Below are positions 33,806-41,746 of a DNA stretch of 64,000 nt, piece after piece. The notes beneath the pieces were generated by a model. The model was not told the origin of the DNA, ran no database searches, and saw only the letters and a list, made by a program, of their open reading frames with translations. The DNA is from Flavobacterium sp. AG291 (lineage in GTDB: Bacteria > Bacteroidota > Bacteroidia > Flavobacteriales > Flavobacteriaceae), in assembly GCF_003350375.1 (NCBI RefSeq), contig NZ_QQAR01000014.1:62001-126000 (forward strand). Reading direction: 5' to 3'. The stretch's first letter is position 1. Each line of letters starts with the position of its first letter. The translations under genes were made by a program, and so were the position numbers.

Positions 33806-34406
33806 TTATTTTATAACAGATCACTGTATCATAGAAAAGGGAAAGGTTTTGCATAACGGGCAGGAAGTTTTTGCTATGCCTGAAGCAGCGTTTCCTGACT
33901 TTGCCAAACAAGCCTATAAACACCTGAATACAGATTATGCCAAATTCTTTAAGATGGATAATCTGAGCAAATTATCTTTTCTGGCAGCCGATATACTGCT
34001 TAAGGAGTATATTGCCGACGGTTCGAACAATACAGCATTATTATTTGCCAACTCGTCATCGAGCCTTGATACGGATGTTAAATACAATGATTCTATTGCC
34101 GACAAAGACGACTATTTTCCGAGCCCTGCGGTATTTGTATATACTTTGCCTAACATTTGCATGGGGGAGATAAGTATAAAACATAAGCTTTATACTGAAA
34201 ATAGTTTCTTTATATTTGAGGCTTTCAATCCGGAATTTTTTGCGGCGTATGCTCAAGCTTTACTGGATACGGCTAAAGCTGATAGGGTGCTGTGCGGATG
34301 GGTAGATTTTTTGAAAGACGATTATAAAGCTTTTATGTACCTGGTGTCTAAAGAACAGGGTACAGCTCATACAAAAGAAAACATACAAACATTATATAAC
34401 AATTAA
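33795..34406 (+). CDS. Thiolase-fold half-ketosynthase-like protein
   Basis: A 203-residue protein; the ATG at 33795 is used, and the frame reaches further only via a TTG inside the previous gene. It resembles one half of a ketosynthase: KMDNLSKLSFLAADILL (equivalent to the early helix of KAS), ALLFANSSSSLDTD, and YFPSPAVFVYTLPNICMGEISIKH, a block typical of short '3-oxoacyl-ACP synthase' proteins in flexirubin clusters. No active-site triad is present; a helper or structural role (like chain-length factors) is likely. It overlaps the upstream ketosynthase by 11 bp and precedes an ACP by 1 bp. Confidence 0.78.
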   Translation: MANNYFITDHCIIEKGKVLHNGQEVFAMPEAAFPDFAKQAYKHLNTDYAKFFKMDNLSKLSFLAADILLKEYIADGSNNTALLFANSSSSLDTDVKYNDSIADKDDYFPSPAVFVYTLPNICMGEISIKHKLYTENSFFIFEAFNPEFFAAYAQALLDTAKADRVLCGWVDFLKDDYKAFMYLVSKEQGTAHTKENIQTLYNN

Positions 34407-34407
34407 G

Positions 34408-34665
34408 ATGGAAGCATTAAAACAGGAATTAAAAGAAAAAATCATCGATGTTCTTAACCTTGAAGACATTGCTGTAGAGGATGTGAATGATAATGATCCG
34501 CTTTTTGGCGATGGTCTTGGACTTGATTCTATCGATGCGCTTGAGCTTATAGTAATGCTTGATAAAGATTACGGAATTAAACTTGCCGATCCTAAGGAAG
34601 GTAAAGCTATATTCCAGTCTATAGAGACTATGGCAAAATATATCTCTGAAAACCGTACAAAATAA
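34408..34665 (+). CDS. Acyl carrier protein 2
   Basis: An 85-residue ACP with attachment Ser41 in LGLDSIDALELIVML. It is more acidic and longer at the N-terminus than the first ACP of the cluster. Located between the half-ketosynthase and a complete ketosynthase (2-bp gap), it probably carries the polyene chain during elongation. Confidence 0.95.
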   Translation: MEALKQELKEKIIDVLNLEDIAVEDVNDNDPLFGDGLGLDSIDALELIVMLDKDYGIKLADPKEGKAIFQSIETMAKYISENRTK

Positions 34666-34667
34666 TA

Positions 34668-35864
34668 ATGAGCAGGGGAGTTGCCATAACCGGTATGGGA
34701 ATTATTTCTTCGATAGGTAATTCTGTCGAAGAAAATTTTAATGCCCTGATTCAAAGCAAACCGGGTATTACGGTAATAGAAAACATAACAACGGTTCATA
34801 AGAACGTTATTAAGGTTGGCGAAATAAAAAAGACCAACGGACAACTTGCTGCCGAGCTTGGCCTTGCTGCTGATAATAACTATTCTCGAACCGCAATGCT
34901 TGGTGCTATTGCTGCAAAACAGGCAGTTAATAATGCCGGGATTACAGATATTAACGAATTTAATACAGGACTTATCTCTGCCACCAGTGTAGGAGGTATG
35001 GACATGACCGAAAGGTTTTTTTATGATTATGCCGAAAGTGATGAGCACAGAAGGTATATCCTGTCTCACGATGCCGGTGATGTAGCCCATAAAATTGCCG
35101 ATCAATTAGGGCTTAAGGGTTTGGTTACTACAATTAGTACAGCCTGTTCGTCGGCAGCAAATGCTATTATGCTTGGCGCAAGGCTTATAAAAAATGGTAA
35201 GCTGGACCGAGTTATTGTTGGCGGAACGGATGCCTTATCAAAATTTACCATAAATGGTTTTAAGACCCTGATGATACTTTCGGATACCTATAATACTCCT
35301 TTTGATAATGACAGGAAAGGTTTGAATTTAGGTGAAGCGGCAGCTTTTTTAGTGCTGGAAAGTGATGCAGTGGTAAAGCAACAGAACAAAAAAGTACTGG
35401 CCTACCTTTCGGGTTATGGTAATGCAAATGATGCTTACCACCAAACAGCATCTTCGGAAAATGGTGATGGTGCTTTCCTTTCAATGGAAAAAGCATTTAA
35501 GATATCAGGATTAGCCCCTTCGGATATTGATTATATCAATGCTCATGGTACTGCTACACCTAATAACGATCTTTCTGAGGGCAGGGCAATAATCAGGGCT
35601 TTTGGCAATAATGTACCGGAATTTAGTTCTACCAAGCCGTTTACGGGTCATACCCTTGCAGCGGCAGCGGCTATAGAAGCTGTATATAGTGTTTTAGCGC
35701 TTCAAAATGGTGTAGTATATCCTAACCTTAATTTTAAGACACCGATGGAAGAATTTGATATTGTTCCGCAAACGGAGCTTAAAGAAAAAGAGATCAATCA
35801 TGTGCTGTCAAATTCATTTGGATTTGGTGGTAACTGTTCAACCCTTTTGTTTTCAAAGAGCTAA
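34668..35864 (+). CDS. Beta-ketoacyl-ACP synthase (polyene KS, ApeO-like)
   Basis: A 398-residue ketosynthase with Cys160 in ISTACSSAANAI, His293 in INAHGTATP and His328 in PFTGHTLAAA. The TACSSA (rather than TACASG) active-site loop is shared with type II polyketide and aryl polyene ketosynthases. Its stop overlaps the ATG of the chain-length-factor-like gene by 1 bp (TAATG), the arrangement expected of a KS/CLF heterodimer such as ApeO/ApeC, which sets polyene length. Confidence 0.92.
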   Translation: MSRGVAITGMGIISSIGNSVEENFNALIQSKPGITVIENITTVHKNVIKVGEIKKTNGQLAAELGLAADNNYSRTAMLGAIAAKQAVNNAGITDINEFNTGLISATSVGGMDMTERFFYDYAESDEHRRYILSHDAGDVAHKIADQLGLKGLVTTISTACSSAANAIMLGARLIKNGKLDRVIVGGTDALSKFTINGFKTLMILSDTYNTPFDNDRKGLNLGEAAAFLVLESDAVVKQQNKKVLAYLSGYGNANDAYHQTASSENGDGAFLSMEKAFKISGLAPSDIDYINAHGTATPNNDLSEGRAIIRAFGNNVPEFSSTKPFTGHTLAAAAAIEAVYSVLALQNGVVYPNLNFKTPMEEFDIVPQTELKEKEINHVLSNSFGFGGNCSTLLFSKS

Positions 35865-36928
35865 TGAAAAAGTGTTATATCAACGGTACAGGATGCGTTT
35901 CGTCGCAAAAAACCATTAACACGGCTTTTTTGCAGGATATCATTGTAAACGAGAATGAAAACGTACTTGAATTATCAGTACCGGATTATAAAGAAGTGAT
36001 TCCGCCGGCGGCTGCAAGAAGAATGGCCAAAGGTGTGAAAAATGGTATTGTTGCTTCGCATTGGGCGATGAAAGAAGCCGGTGTCCATAATTTAGATGCA
36101 ATCATTACAGGTACAGGAATGGGATGCTGTATAGATTCTGAGAAGTTCTTAAAGGCACTTATTGATAATAAAGAAGAGTTTCTGACTCCCACTTCATTCA
36201 TTCAGTCAACGCACAATACCGTAGGTGGACAAATTGCTTTGGGGCTGGAATGCAAAGCATATAATTTTACGTATGTAAATGGGGCAGTTTCGTTTGAATC
36301 TTCGCTTATTGATGCAAAAATGCAGCTTGATGAAGAAGAGGCCGCAACGATATTAGTTGGCGGAGTAGAGGAGAATGCCGAGGCGACAACTAATTTTTTA
36401 CAGCTTACAGGCATTATAAAACCCAAAGAACAGTCATCTTATAGTGTTCTGGATTCTGATACCACTGGAGCAGTATTTTCAGAGGGGGCAGTGTTTTTTG
36501 TGCTTGAAGATGACAAAAAGGAAACTACCTATGCCGAACTTAATGATGTGACCATATACAATACCCTTGAAAAAGAGGAAGTGGAGGCAAAACTTGAATC
36601 GTTTCTTAAAGGTAACGGGCTCTCAGTAAATGATATCGATGCTGTGGTGTTAGGGTATAACGGTGATACTTTGTATGATGGCTATTATACGATACTGGCA
36701 GATGGTGTTTTAAAAAACACACAACAACTGTATTATAAACATCTGAGCGGAGAATTTAATACGGCTTCAGCTTTTGGGCTTTGGGTGGCTTCGCATGTTG
36801 TAAAATTACAAGAAGCTCCGGAGGTCCTAAGTGTGAACGATGTCAAGGCTGCCGGATATAAGAATATATTGCTTTACAATCAGTACAGGGGCAAAGATCA
36901 TAGTTTTACATTAGTGTCTCAATGCTAA
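35864..36928 (+). CDS. Chain-length-factor-like inactive ketosynthase (ApeC-like)
   Basis: A 354-residue ketosynthase homologue without the catalytic triad: the Cys region reads YVNGAVSFESSL (about 137-148, no Cys), the first His region LGYNGDTLYDG, and the second KHLSGEFNTASAF, where the usual GH is GE (Glu295). It keeps overall fold signals such as GTGMGC and EGAVFFVLE. Such inactive partners dimerise with a true ketosynthase and define chain length. Translation is coupled to the preceding ketosynthase; the 3' end overlaps the deacetylase gene by 7 bp. Confidence 0.85.
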   Translation: MKKCYINGTGCVSSQKTINTAFLQDIIVNENENVLELSVPDYKEVIPPAAARRMAKGVKNGIVASHWAMKEAGVHNLDAIITGTGMGCCIDSEKFLKALIDNKEEFLTPTSFIQSTHNTVGGQIALGLECKAYNFTYVNGAVSFESSLIDAKMQLDEEEAATILVGGVEENAEATTNFLQLTGIIKPKEQSSYSVLDSDTTGAVFSEGAVFFVLEDDKKETTYAELNDVTIYNTLEKEEVEAKLESFLKGNGLSVNDIDAVVLGYNGDTLYDGYYTILADGVLKNTQQLYYKHLSGEFNTASAFGLWVASHVVKLQEAPEVLSVNDVKAAGYKNILLYNQYRGKDHSFTLVSQC

Positions 36929-37692
36929 CCCATAAAGTAAATACAGGATTTTTTCTCGCTGTAATTGCTTTTCTGGTTGCTTATTCCGTTTTTAATCCGC
37001 TATCCTGGTGGGTTTATTTAATCCCGTTAGCTTTATGGTTTATTATAACAGGATTAGGATCTGCATTTGTTCAGTGGGGATATTATGTTAAGACATTAAA
37101 CAGAGGAGAAAAGTCGGGTAATAAAATTGCCATTACATTTGATGACGGGCCAACTTCTGAAACCATAAAAGTTCTTGAACTGCTGAGCAAATATGATGTA
37201 AAGGCTACTTTTTTTTGCATTGGTAAACAAATAGAGAAACACCCAGATATTTTTAAGCAAATAATGGATGGAGGCCATACTGTGGGCAATCATACATTTA
37301 ATCATTTGCCTGAAATGGGATTTTATTCAACGGACAAAATACTTACTGAGATTGTTAAGACAGATGAGCTTGTAAGCAGAAATGGCTTGCAACTAAAACT
37401 TTTCAGGCCACCATATGGAGTTACCAATCCTAATATGGCAAAAGCTCTAAAGCGAACAGGACATGCTGTTGTAGGCTGGAATATTCGCTCGCTTGATACT
37501 GTAATAAACGACGAGAACCATATTCTTAAACGTATAACAACACGTTTAGCTCCGGGAAGTATTATATTGCTTCATGATACTTCGCAAAAAACGGTAAATG
37601 TGTTGGAACAATTATTGATACTTTTGAAGCAGCAAAATTTAAAGGCTGTTGCCGTAAATGAATTACTAAACATACCTGCTTATGAAGAATAG
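36922..37692 (+). CDS. Polysaccharide deacetylase (NodB-type) membrane protein
   Basis: A 256-residue protein with two N-terminal membrane segments (about 8-27 and 31-51) and a NodB domain: ITFDDGPTSET with the catalytic Asp and the metal-binding Asp, NHTFNH with the two zinc His residues, FRPPYG, and the C-terminal ILLHDT motif. It removes acyl groups from N-acetyl sugars or related amides, but within a pigment cluster the substrate is unknown; the domain may deacylate a lipid or peptidoglycan intermediate. It overlaps neighbours at both ends. Confidence 0.88.
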   Translation: MLTHKVNTGFFLAVIAFLVAYSVFNPLSWWVYLIPLALWFIITGLGSAFVQWGYYVKTLNRGEKSGNKIAITFDDGPTSETIKVLELLSKYDVKATFFCIGKQIEKHPDIFKQIMDGGHTVGNHTFNHLPEMGFYSTDKILTEIVKTDELVSRNGLQLKLFRPPYGVTNPNMAKALKRTGHAVVGWNIRSLDTVINDENHILKRITTRLAPGSIILLHDTSQKTVNVLEQLLILLKQQNLKAVAVNELLNIPAYEE

Positions 37693-38311
37693 TGTTTTTT
37701 ATTTTTTGTTTTTGATTTCTACTGCCTTTGGGGTGGCTCAGGAACAAAAAATGAGTACAGCAGAAATAACCGCTTTTAAAAATGCTGTAAATACTGTTGC
37801 TAAAAATACTAAAAGCCTGACCACGGACTTTGTTCAGTACAAACACATGGATTTTCTTTCGAAAGATATAGAAACATCAGGCAGGATGGCTTTTAAGACT
37901 CCCGGTATGCTGTTATGGCAATATACAAAGCCTTATCAGTATAGTGTGATTTTTAAAAACAATAAGATTGCCATAAACGATGCAGGAAAGAAAAGCGAAA
38001 TGAATGTGGGCAACAGTAAGATGTTTGCAAAGCTTAACAAACTCATTGTAGGCAGTGTTAGCGGCGATATGTTTGACGAGAATGAATTTACGATTTCTTA
38101 TTTTAAATCGGCAGAACATACCATTACCAAACTATTGCCAAAGGATGCCGCTTTAAAAAAGTACATAAAGCAAATGGAACTTTATTTCGATAAAAAGGCG
38201 AATATGGTTTCTCAGGTAAAAATGATAGAACCTTCGGGCGATTATACTACAATTGTATTTAAAAACAAAGTTGCCAATGCGCAGGTTTCTGATTCTGTTT
38301 TTACTAATTAG
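37682..38311 (+). CDS. LolA-like lipoprotein/lipid carrier
   Basis: A 209-residue periplasmic protein with a signal peptide (to FGVAQ, residue 20) and the LolA incomplete beta-barrel: TTDFVQYKHMDFLSKDIETSGRMAFKTPGMLLWQYTKPY, then FDENEFTISYF, and MVEPSGDYTTIVFKNKV near the end. It would ferry a lipid, here possibly the flexirubin, across the periplasm; aryl polyene clusters regularly encode one. Overlaps the deacetylase gene by 11 bp and the next lipoprotein gene by 35 bp. Confidence 0.9.
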   Translation: MKNSVFYFLFLISTAFGVAQEQKMSTAEITAFKNAVNTVAKNTKSLTTDFVQYKHMDFLSKDIETSGRMAFKTPGMLLWQYTKPYQYSVIFKNNKIAINDAGKKSEMNVGNSKMFAKLNKLIVGSVSGDMFDENEFTISYFKSAEHTITKLLPKDAALKKYIKQMELYFDKKANMVSQVKMIEPSGDYTTIVFKNKVANAQVSDSVFTN

Positions 38312-38900
38312 CAGTTGCCTGCTTACGTCCTGTGCTGTACAGACGGTAAAAGGGCTGGAGGAAAAAACACCTCAGGCCACGACGTATACTACCACCTATT
38401 TTTCCAATCCCGAAACGGATTATGTTTATAAAGCCCACATTTCTGTTTACGGAAAAGACTTTGGGGGGATATTTATTGCTAAAAAGATAAATGATACTCT
38501 TTATAGGGCTGCCTTTACCACGGAGTTTGGTAACAAGCTATTTGATTTTGAAATTACTGACAATAGTTTTAAGGTAAATTACATACTTGAAGAACTAGAT
38601 AAGGGAATAATTGTAAATACGCTAAAACGCGATTTTACGTTATTGCTAAAAGCAAACCACAATATAAGCGGACAATATGAAAATGAAAATAATATTGTGT
38701 ATAAATCGGGGGATAGAGGACGCTACAATTACCTATTTACAGACAAAGCCAGTGGCAGGCTTTTTAAAATCGTAAACGCCACAAAATCAAAAGAAAAAAT
38801 TGTAATAAAATTCAGCGAAGAAAATAATATATTAGCCAAAAAAATTGTAATTGACCATAAAAATATCAGACTTAAGATTTCACTTAACTATATACAATAA
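38277..38900 (+). CDS. Cluster-associated lipoprotein
   Basis: A 207-residue lipoprotein; the ATG at 38277 inside the LolA gene gives MRRFLILFLLISSCLLTSC, a good lipobox (LTSC). The 35-bp overlap with lolA-like supports coupling. The mature protein is beta-rich with TTYFSNPETDYVYKAHISVYGKDFGGIF and repeated strands ending in LKISLNYI, resembling a small lipocalin-like or LolB-like fold. A LolB-type receptor for the LolA partner is attractive but unproven. Confidence 0.72.
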   Translation: MRRFLILFLLISSCLLTSCAVQTVKGLEEKTPQATTYTTTYFSNPETDYVYKAHISVYGKDFGGIFIAKKINDTLYRAAFTTEFGNKLFDFEITDNSFKVNYILEELDKGIIVNTLKRDFTLLLKANHNISGQYENENNIVYKSGDRGRYNYLFTDKASGRLFKIVNATKSKEKIVIKFSEENNILAKKIVIDHKNIRLKISLNYIQ

Positions 38901-38907
38901 AATTACT

Positions 38908-39519
38908 ATGAAAAAACTTTTGTTATTCTCTATGCTGGTTTTTGCTGCGTTTGCTGCAGAGGCTCAGGTTACTTTTAAGCCGGGCTTAAGGGCAGGTGTT
39001 AACTTTTCAAGAATCACCGATACTAATCTTGATGGAAAAACAGATTTCTATGTAGGTGGTTTTGGAGCTCTAAAGCTTTCAAGGTTTTATACCCTTCAGC
39101 CTGAAATTACCTATTCGCGACAGGGGGCTAAAGGTGATGCGCTTGTTTATAATGATATTGATGGAAGTTATTCTCCTCAAAATGTTGATATAAGCATTCA
39201 ATATATTTCACTTAGCGCTTTAAGTAAATTTACATTTAATGACAGGTTCAATGTCCATGTAGGACCTACATTTGACATTGTAGCAAATTCAGGGCGCTAT
39301 GTTTATAATGATGTTGATTTGGGCATTACTGCAGGTGTAGGCTATACACTACCAATGGGACTTACTATTGAAGCACGCGTTAAGAAAGGTATTATTGAGC
39401 CTGTAGATTCTTATTATTTTCAGGACAACTACAACTATAACGATGATCTTTATGCTAACAACCTTGTTTTTTCGGTAGGTGTATCGTATAGTTTTGATGT
39501 AACAGGCACAACGAAATAA
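38908..39519 (+). CDS. PorT-like outer-membrane beta-barrel protein
   Basis: A 203-residue outer-membrane protein with a signal peptide (AAEAQ, residue 19) and the eight-stranded barrel pattern of PorT/OmpW-like proteins: FKPGLRAGVNFSRI, YTLQPEITYSRQG, VHVGPTFDIVA, LGITAGVGYTLPMGLTIEAR and the terminal LVFSVGVSYSFDV. The start at 38908 gives a canonical signal. It is probably the last gene of the first pigment transcription unit; a role in pigment localisation is possible but unproven. Confidence 0.85.
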   Translation: MKKLLLFSMLVFAAFAAEAQVTFKPGLRAGVNFSRITDTNLDGKTDFYVGGFGALKLSRFYTLQPEITYSRQGAKGDALVYNDIDGSYSPQNVDISIQYISLSALSKFTFNDRFNVHVGPTFDIVANSGRYVYNDVDLGITAGVGYTLPMGLTIEARVKKGIIEPVDSYYFQDNYNYNDDLYANNLVFSVGVSYSFDVTGTTK

Positions 39520-39572
39520 AAAATAAACTGCATATTTGCGGCGAGACTTCAGAATACATTTTAATATATACA

Positions 39573-39944
39573 ATGCTGCTTAAAGATTTTTATACCATAA
39601 AGTCATTTGAAAGTACAGATGGCCAAAAATATGTTGCAACGATTATGCTCAATAAGGATCATGATGTGTTTAAAGGTCATTTTCCTGGTAATCCCGTAAC
39701 ACCGGGAGTATGCATGATGCAAATTATTAAAGAACTTACGCAGCAGGCAGTAAATACTCCGTTGATAATGATAAGCGCCAGTAACATTAAATTTATGGCG
39801 CTTATCAATCCGGAGATAAATCCTTTGCTAAGGCTGGAGCTTGATATAGTTACCGCCGATGATGCCACAATAAAAGTGAAGAATACCTCTTATTTTGATG
39901 AAACGGTAGCGTTAAAATTAAGTTGTATTTACCGTAAAAATTAG
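39573..39944 (+). CDS. FabZ/FabA-like hot-dog protein (ApeI-like)
   Basis: A 123-residue hot-dog domain protein with the dehydratase motif GHFPGNPVTPGVCMMQIIKEL; the His in FKGHFPGNP is the catalytic-type residue. The central helix is followed by KFMALINPEINPLLRLEL. It belongs to the short 3-hydroxyacyl-ACP dehydratase group and is the third hot-dog protein in the cluster, besides 27930 and 28360. Upstream (39531-39538) a CATATTTG resembles a -7 element, so it may be transcribed separately. Confidence 0.85.
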   Translation: MLLKDFYTIKSFESTDGQKYVATIMLNKDHDVFKGHFPGNPVTPGVCMMQIIKELTQQAVNTPLIMISASNIKFMALINPEINPLLRLELDIVTADDATIKVKNTSYFDETVALKLSCIYRKN

Positions 39945-39994
39945 TTGTTTGGACAGATATTTACCAATTTTACTATAGTTTTAAACTGAATATC

Positions 39995-40480
39995 ATGAAG
40001 TTACTGGCGGTTTTCTTTACGGCTTTATTGTTTTTATTATCCGATCTAACCACGGTTCGCAAACAGTATTTGGGTGCTCCTAACTCACCGGAAGTAACTG
40101 AAGAACTTTTCGAATCTGTAAAAGCGGTTAAAGATGACAGTTCTGACAATACTTTAGTGGCCTATAAAGCTGCTGCATATACACTCATGGCTAAGCACGA
40201 AAAAGTACTGCTTAAAAAGAAAGATCTTTTTACACAGGGGGCTAAACTTTTGGAAGCCGTAATTAAAAGGGATCCCAGTAATTATGAAGCAAGACTGCTC
40301 AGGCTGAGCATTCAGGAAAATGCACCAAAGATTACCGGATACAATAAGAAAATTGCTGAAGATAAATCCTTTCTCGTCAGGAATTTTAAAATTCAAAAGC
40401 CCGATCTTAAAGAATATACTAAAGGCTTTGTAAAAGTTTCGACTTCGTTTAATAGTGAAGAAAAAGCACTGTTCAATTAG
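39995..40480 (+). CDS. Exported all-helical hypothetical protein
   Basis: A 161-residue protein with an N-terminal hydrophobic export segment (residues 1-20). The mature part is helical, with VAYKAAAYTLMAKHEKVLLKKKDLF and LLEAVIKRDPSNYEARLLRLSI, the second half having the spacing of a TPR unit. Function unknown; proteins of this kind are frequent in flavobacterial flexirubin clusters (from memory). A weak promoter-like sequence (TTTG at 39948-39951, TAGTTTTA-like at about 39976-39983) precedes it. Confidence 0.65.
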   Translation: MKLLAVFFTALLFLLSDLTTVRKQYLGAPNSPEVTEELFESVKAVKDDSSDNTLVAYKAAAYTLMAKHEKVLLKKKDLFTQGAKLLEAVIKRDPSNYEARLLRLSIQENAPKITGYNKKIAEDKSFLVRNFKIQKPDLKEYTKGFVKVSTSFNSEEKALFN

Positions 40481-40505
40481 GCAACATAGTATTAATATTG
40501 CGGTT

Positions 40506-40536
40506 TTTGGCAAAAAAGATTAAAAAGGTATCTTTG
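40506..40536 (+). promoter_or_regulatory. Near-perfect Bacteroidota promoter
   Basis: TTTG at 40506-40509, exactly 19 bp, then TATCTTTG at 40529-40536, a full match to TTTG-N19-TAnnTTTG. Transcription would start near 40543, about 22 nt before the ATG at 40565. It should drive the second half of the pigment cluster (40565-49904). Confidence 0.8.
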
Positions 40537-40564
40537 CCCTACCATTTTAAACCAATCATTTGCA

Positions 40565-41746
40565 ATGAGCATAGCTCCACAATATTATAGTTCGATAGAC
40601 AAGCTAAAGTGTTGTGTTATTATTCCGACCTATAATAACCACAAAACCCTTAAACGGGTATTAGACGGTGTACTGAACTATACTGAAAATATTATTGTTG
40701 TTAATGACGGGTCTACAGACACAACCATACCGATACTTCAGGAATATACTCACATTACCCAAATTCATCTTCCGAAAAACAGGGGAAAAGGGAAGGCTTT
40801 GCGTACAGGTTTTGCAGCTGCACGTATAGCCGGTTACAGATATGCTATAACAATAGACTCTGATGGACAGCATTTTCCGGACGATATACCTGTTTTTATT
40901 GATGCTGTTCAGACCGAAGGAGATGTACTTCTTATAGGTAGCCGTAATATGGCTCAGGATGGAGTGCCTAAAAAAAGCAGTTTTGGAAACAAATTTTCTA
41001 ATTTTTGGTTTTGGTTTGAAACAGGTATAAAGCTGGAAGACACACAGTCCGGATTCAGGCTGTATCCGCTTGACAGGATGCCAAAACGATTTTTTACGCC
41101 CAAATTCGAATTTGAGATAGAAGTAATAGTACGATCTGCATGGAAAGGGATAATGGTAAAAAATGTTCCTGTAAAAGTACTTTATGACATGAACGAAAGG
41201 GTAACACACTTTCGCCCGTTTACAGACTTTACACGTATCAGTATTTTAAATACGGTATTGGTGGTTATCAGTCTTTTGTATATAAAGCCGCGTGATTTTT
41301 TCATGAGCTTTAAAAAAAAAAGTTTTAAGCAATTCTTTTTAGAAAATGTACTTGAAAGTGGCGATAGTAATGCAAAAAAGGCATTGTCTATAGCCTTGGG
41401 TGTTTTTATAGGTATTGCCCCGCTATGGGGGCTACAGACTGTTACAGTACTCTTTCTGGCTTATGTGCTTCGTCTGAACAAACTAATTGCGTTTGCATTT
41501 TCAAACGTAAGTATTCCGCCGGCATTCCCTGTTATTATCTATTTTTCTTTAAAAATGGGATCGTTGTTTGTTCCAAATAGTGTAGTTGCCCAGGGAGCTA
41601 CCATTTTTGATGCCATTAAGCAAAACTTAGCGCAATATCTAGTTGGAAGTATTTTGCTGGCTTCACTAATGGCTTTCCTTTTCGGTATGGCGGGATATAT
41701 TGTGCTTACTTTTTTTAGCAAAAATAAAATTCAGACCAATGCATAA
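40565..41746 (+). CDS. Family 2 glycosyltransferase fused to DUF2062
   Basis: A 393-residue protein in two parts. Residues about 12-235 form a GT2 (GT-A) domain: CVIIPTYNNHKTLKRVLDGV, VVNDGSTD, KNRGKGKALRTGF and the metal-binding Asp-x-Asp in ITIDSDGQHFPDD. Residues about 255-385 form a DUF2062 membrane domain with ALGVFIGIAPLWGLQT and several helices. GT2-DUF2062 fusions make lipid-linked sugars at the membrane (dolichol-phosphate mannose synthase-like). Start ATG 40565 follows a strong promoter; the gene overlaps the MMPL gene by 8 bp. It may modify the lipid anchor of the pigment or have a general envelope role. Confidence 0.92.
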   Translation: MSIAPQYYSSIDKLKCCVIIPTYNNHKTLKRVLDGVLNYTENIIVVNDGSTDTTIPILQEYTHITQIHLPKNRGKGKALRTGFAAARIAGYRYAITIDSDGQHFPDDIPVFIDAVQTEGDVLLIGSRNMAQDGVPKKSSFGNKFSNFWFWFETGIKLEDTQSGFRLYPLDRMPKRFFTPKFEFEIEVIVRSAWKGIMVKNVPVKVLYDMNERVTHFRPFTDFTRISILNTVLVVISLLYIKPRDFFMSFKKKSFKQFFLENVLESGDSNAKKALSIALGVFIGIAPLWGLQTVTVLFLAYVLRLNKLIAFAFSNVSIPPAFPVIIYFSLKMGSLFVPNSVVAQGATIFDAIKQNLAQYLVGSILLASLMAFLFGMAGYIVLTFFSKNKIQTNA

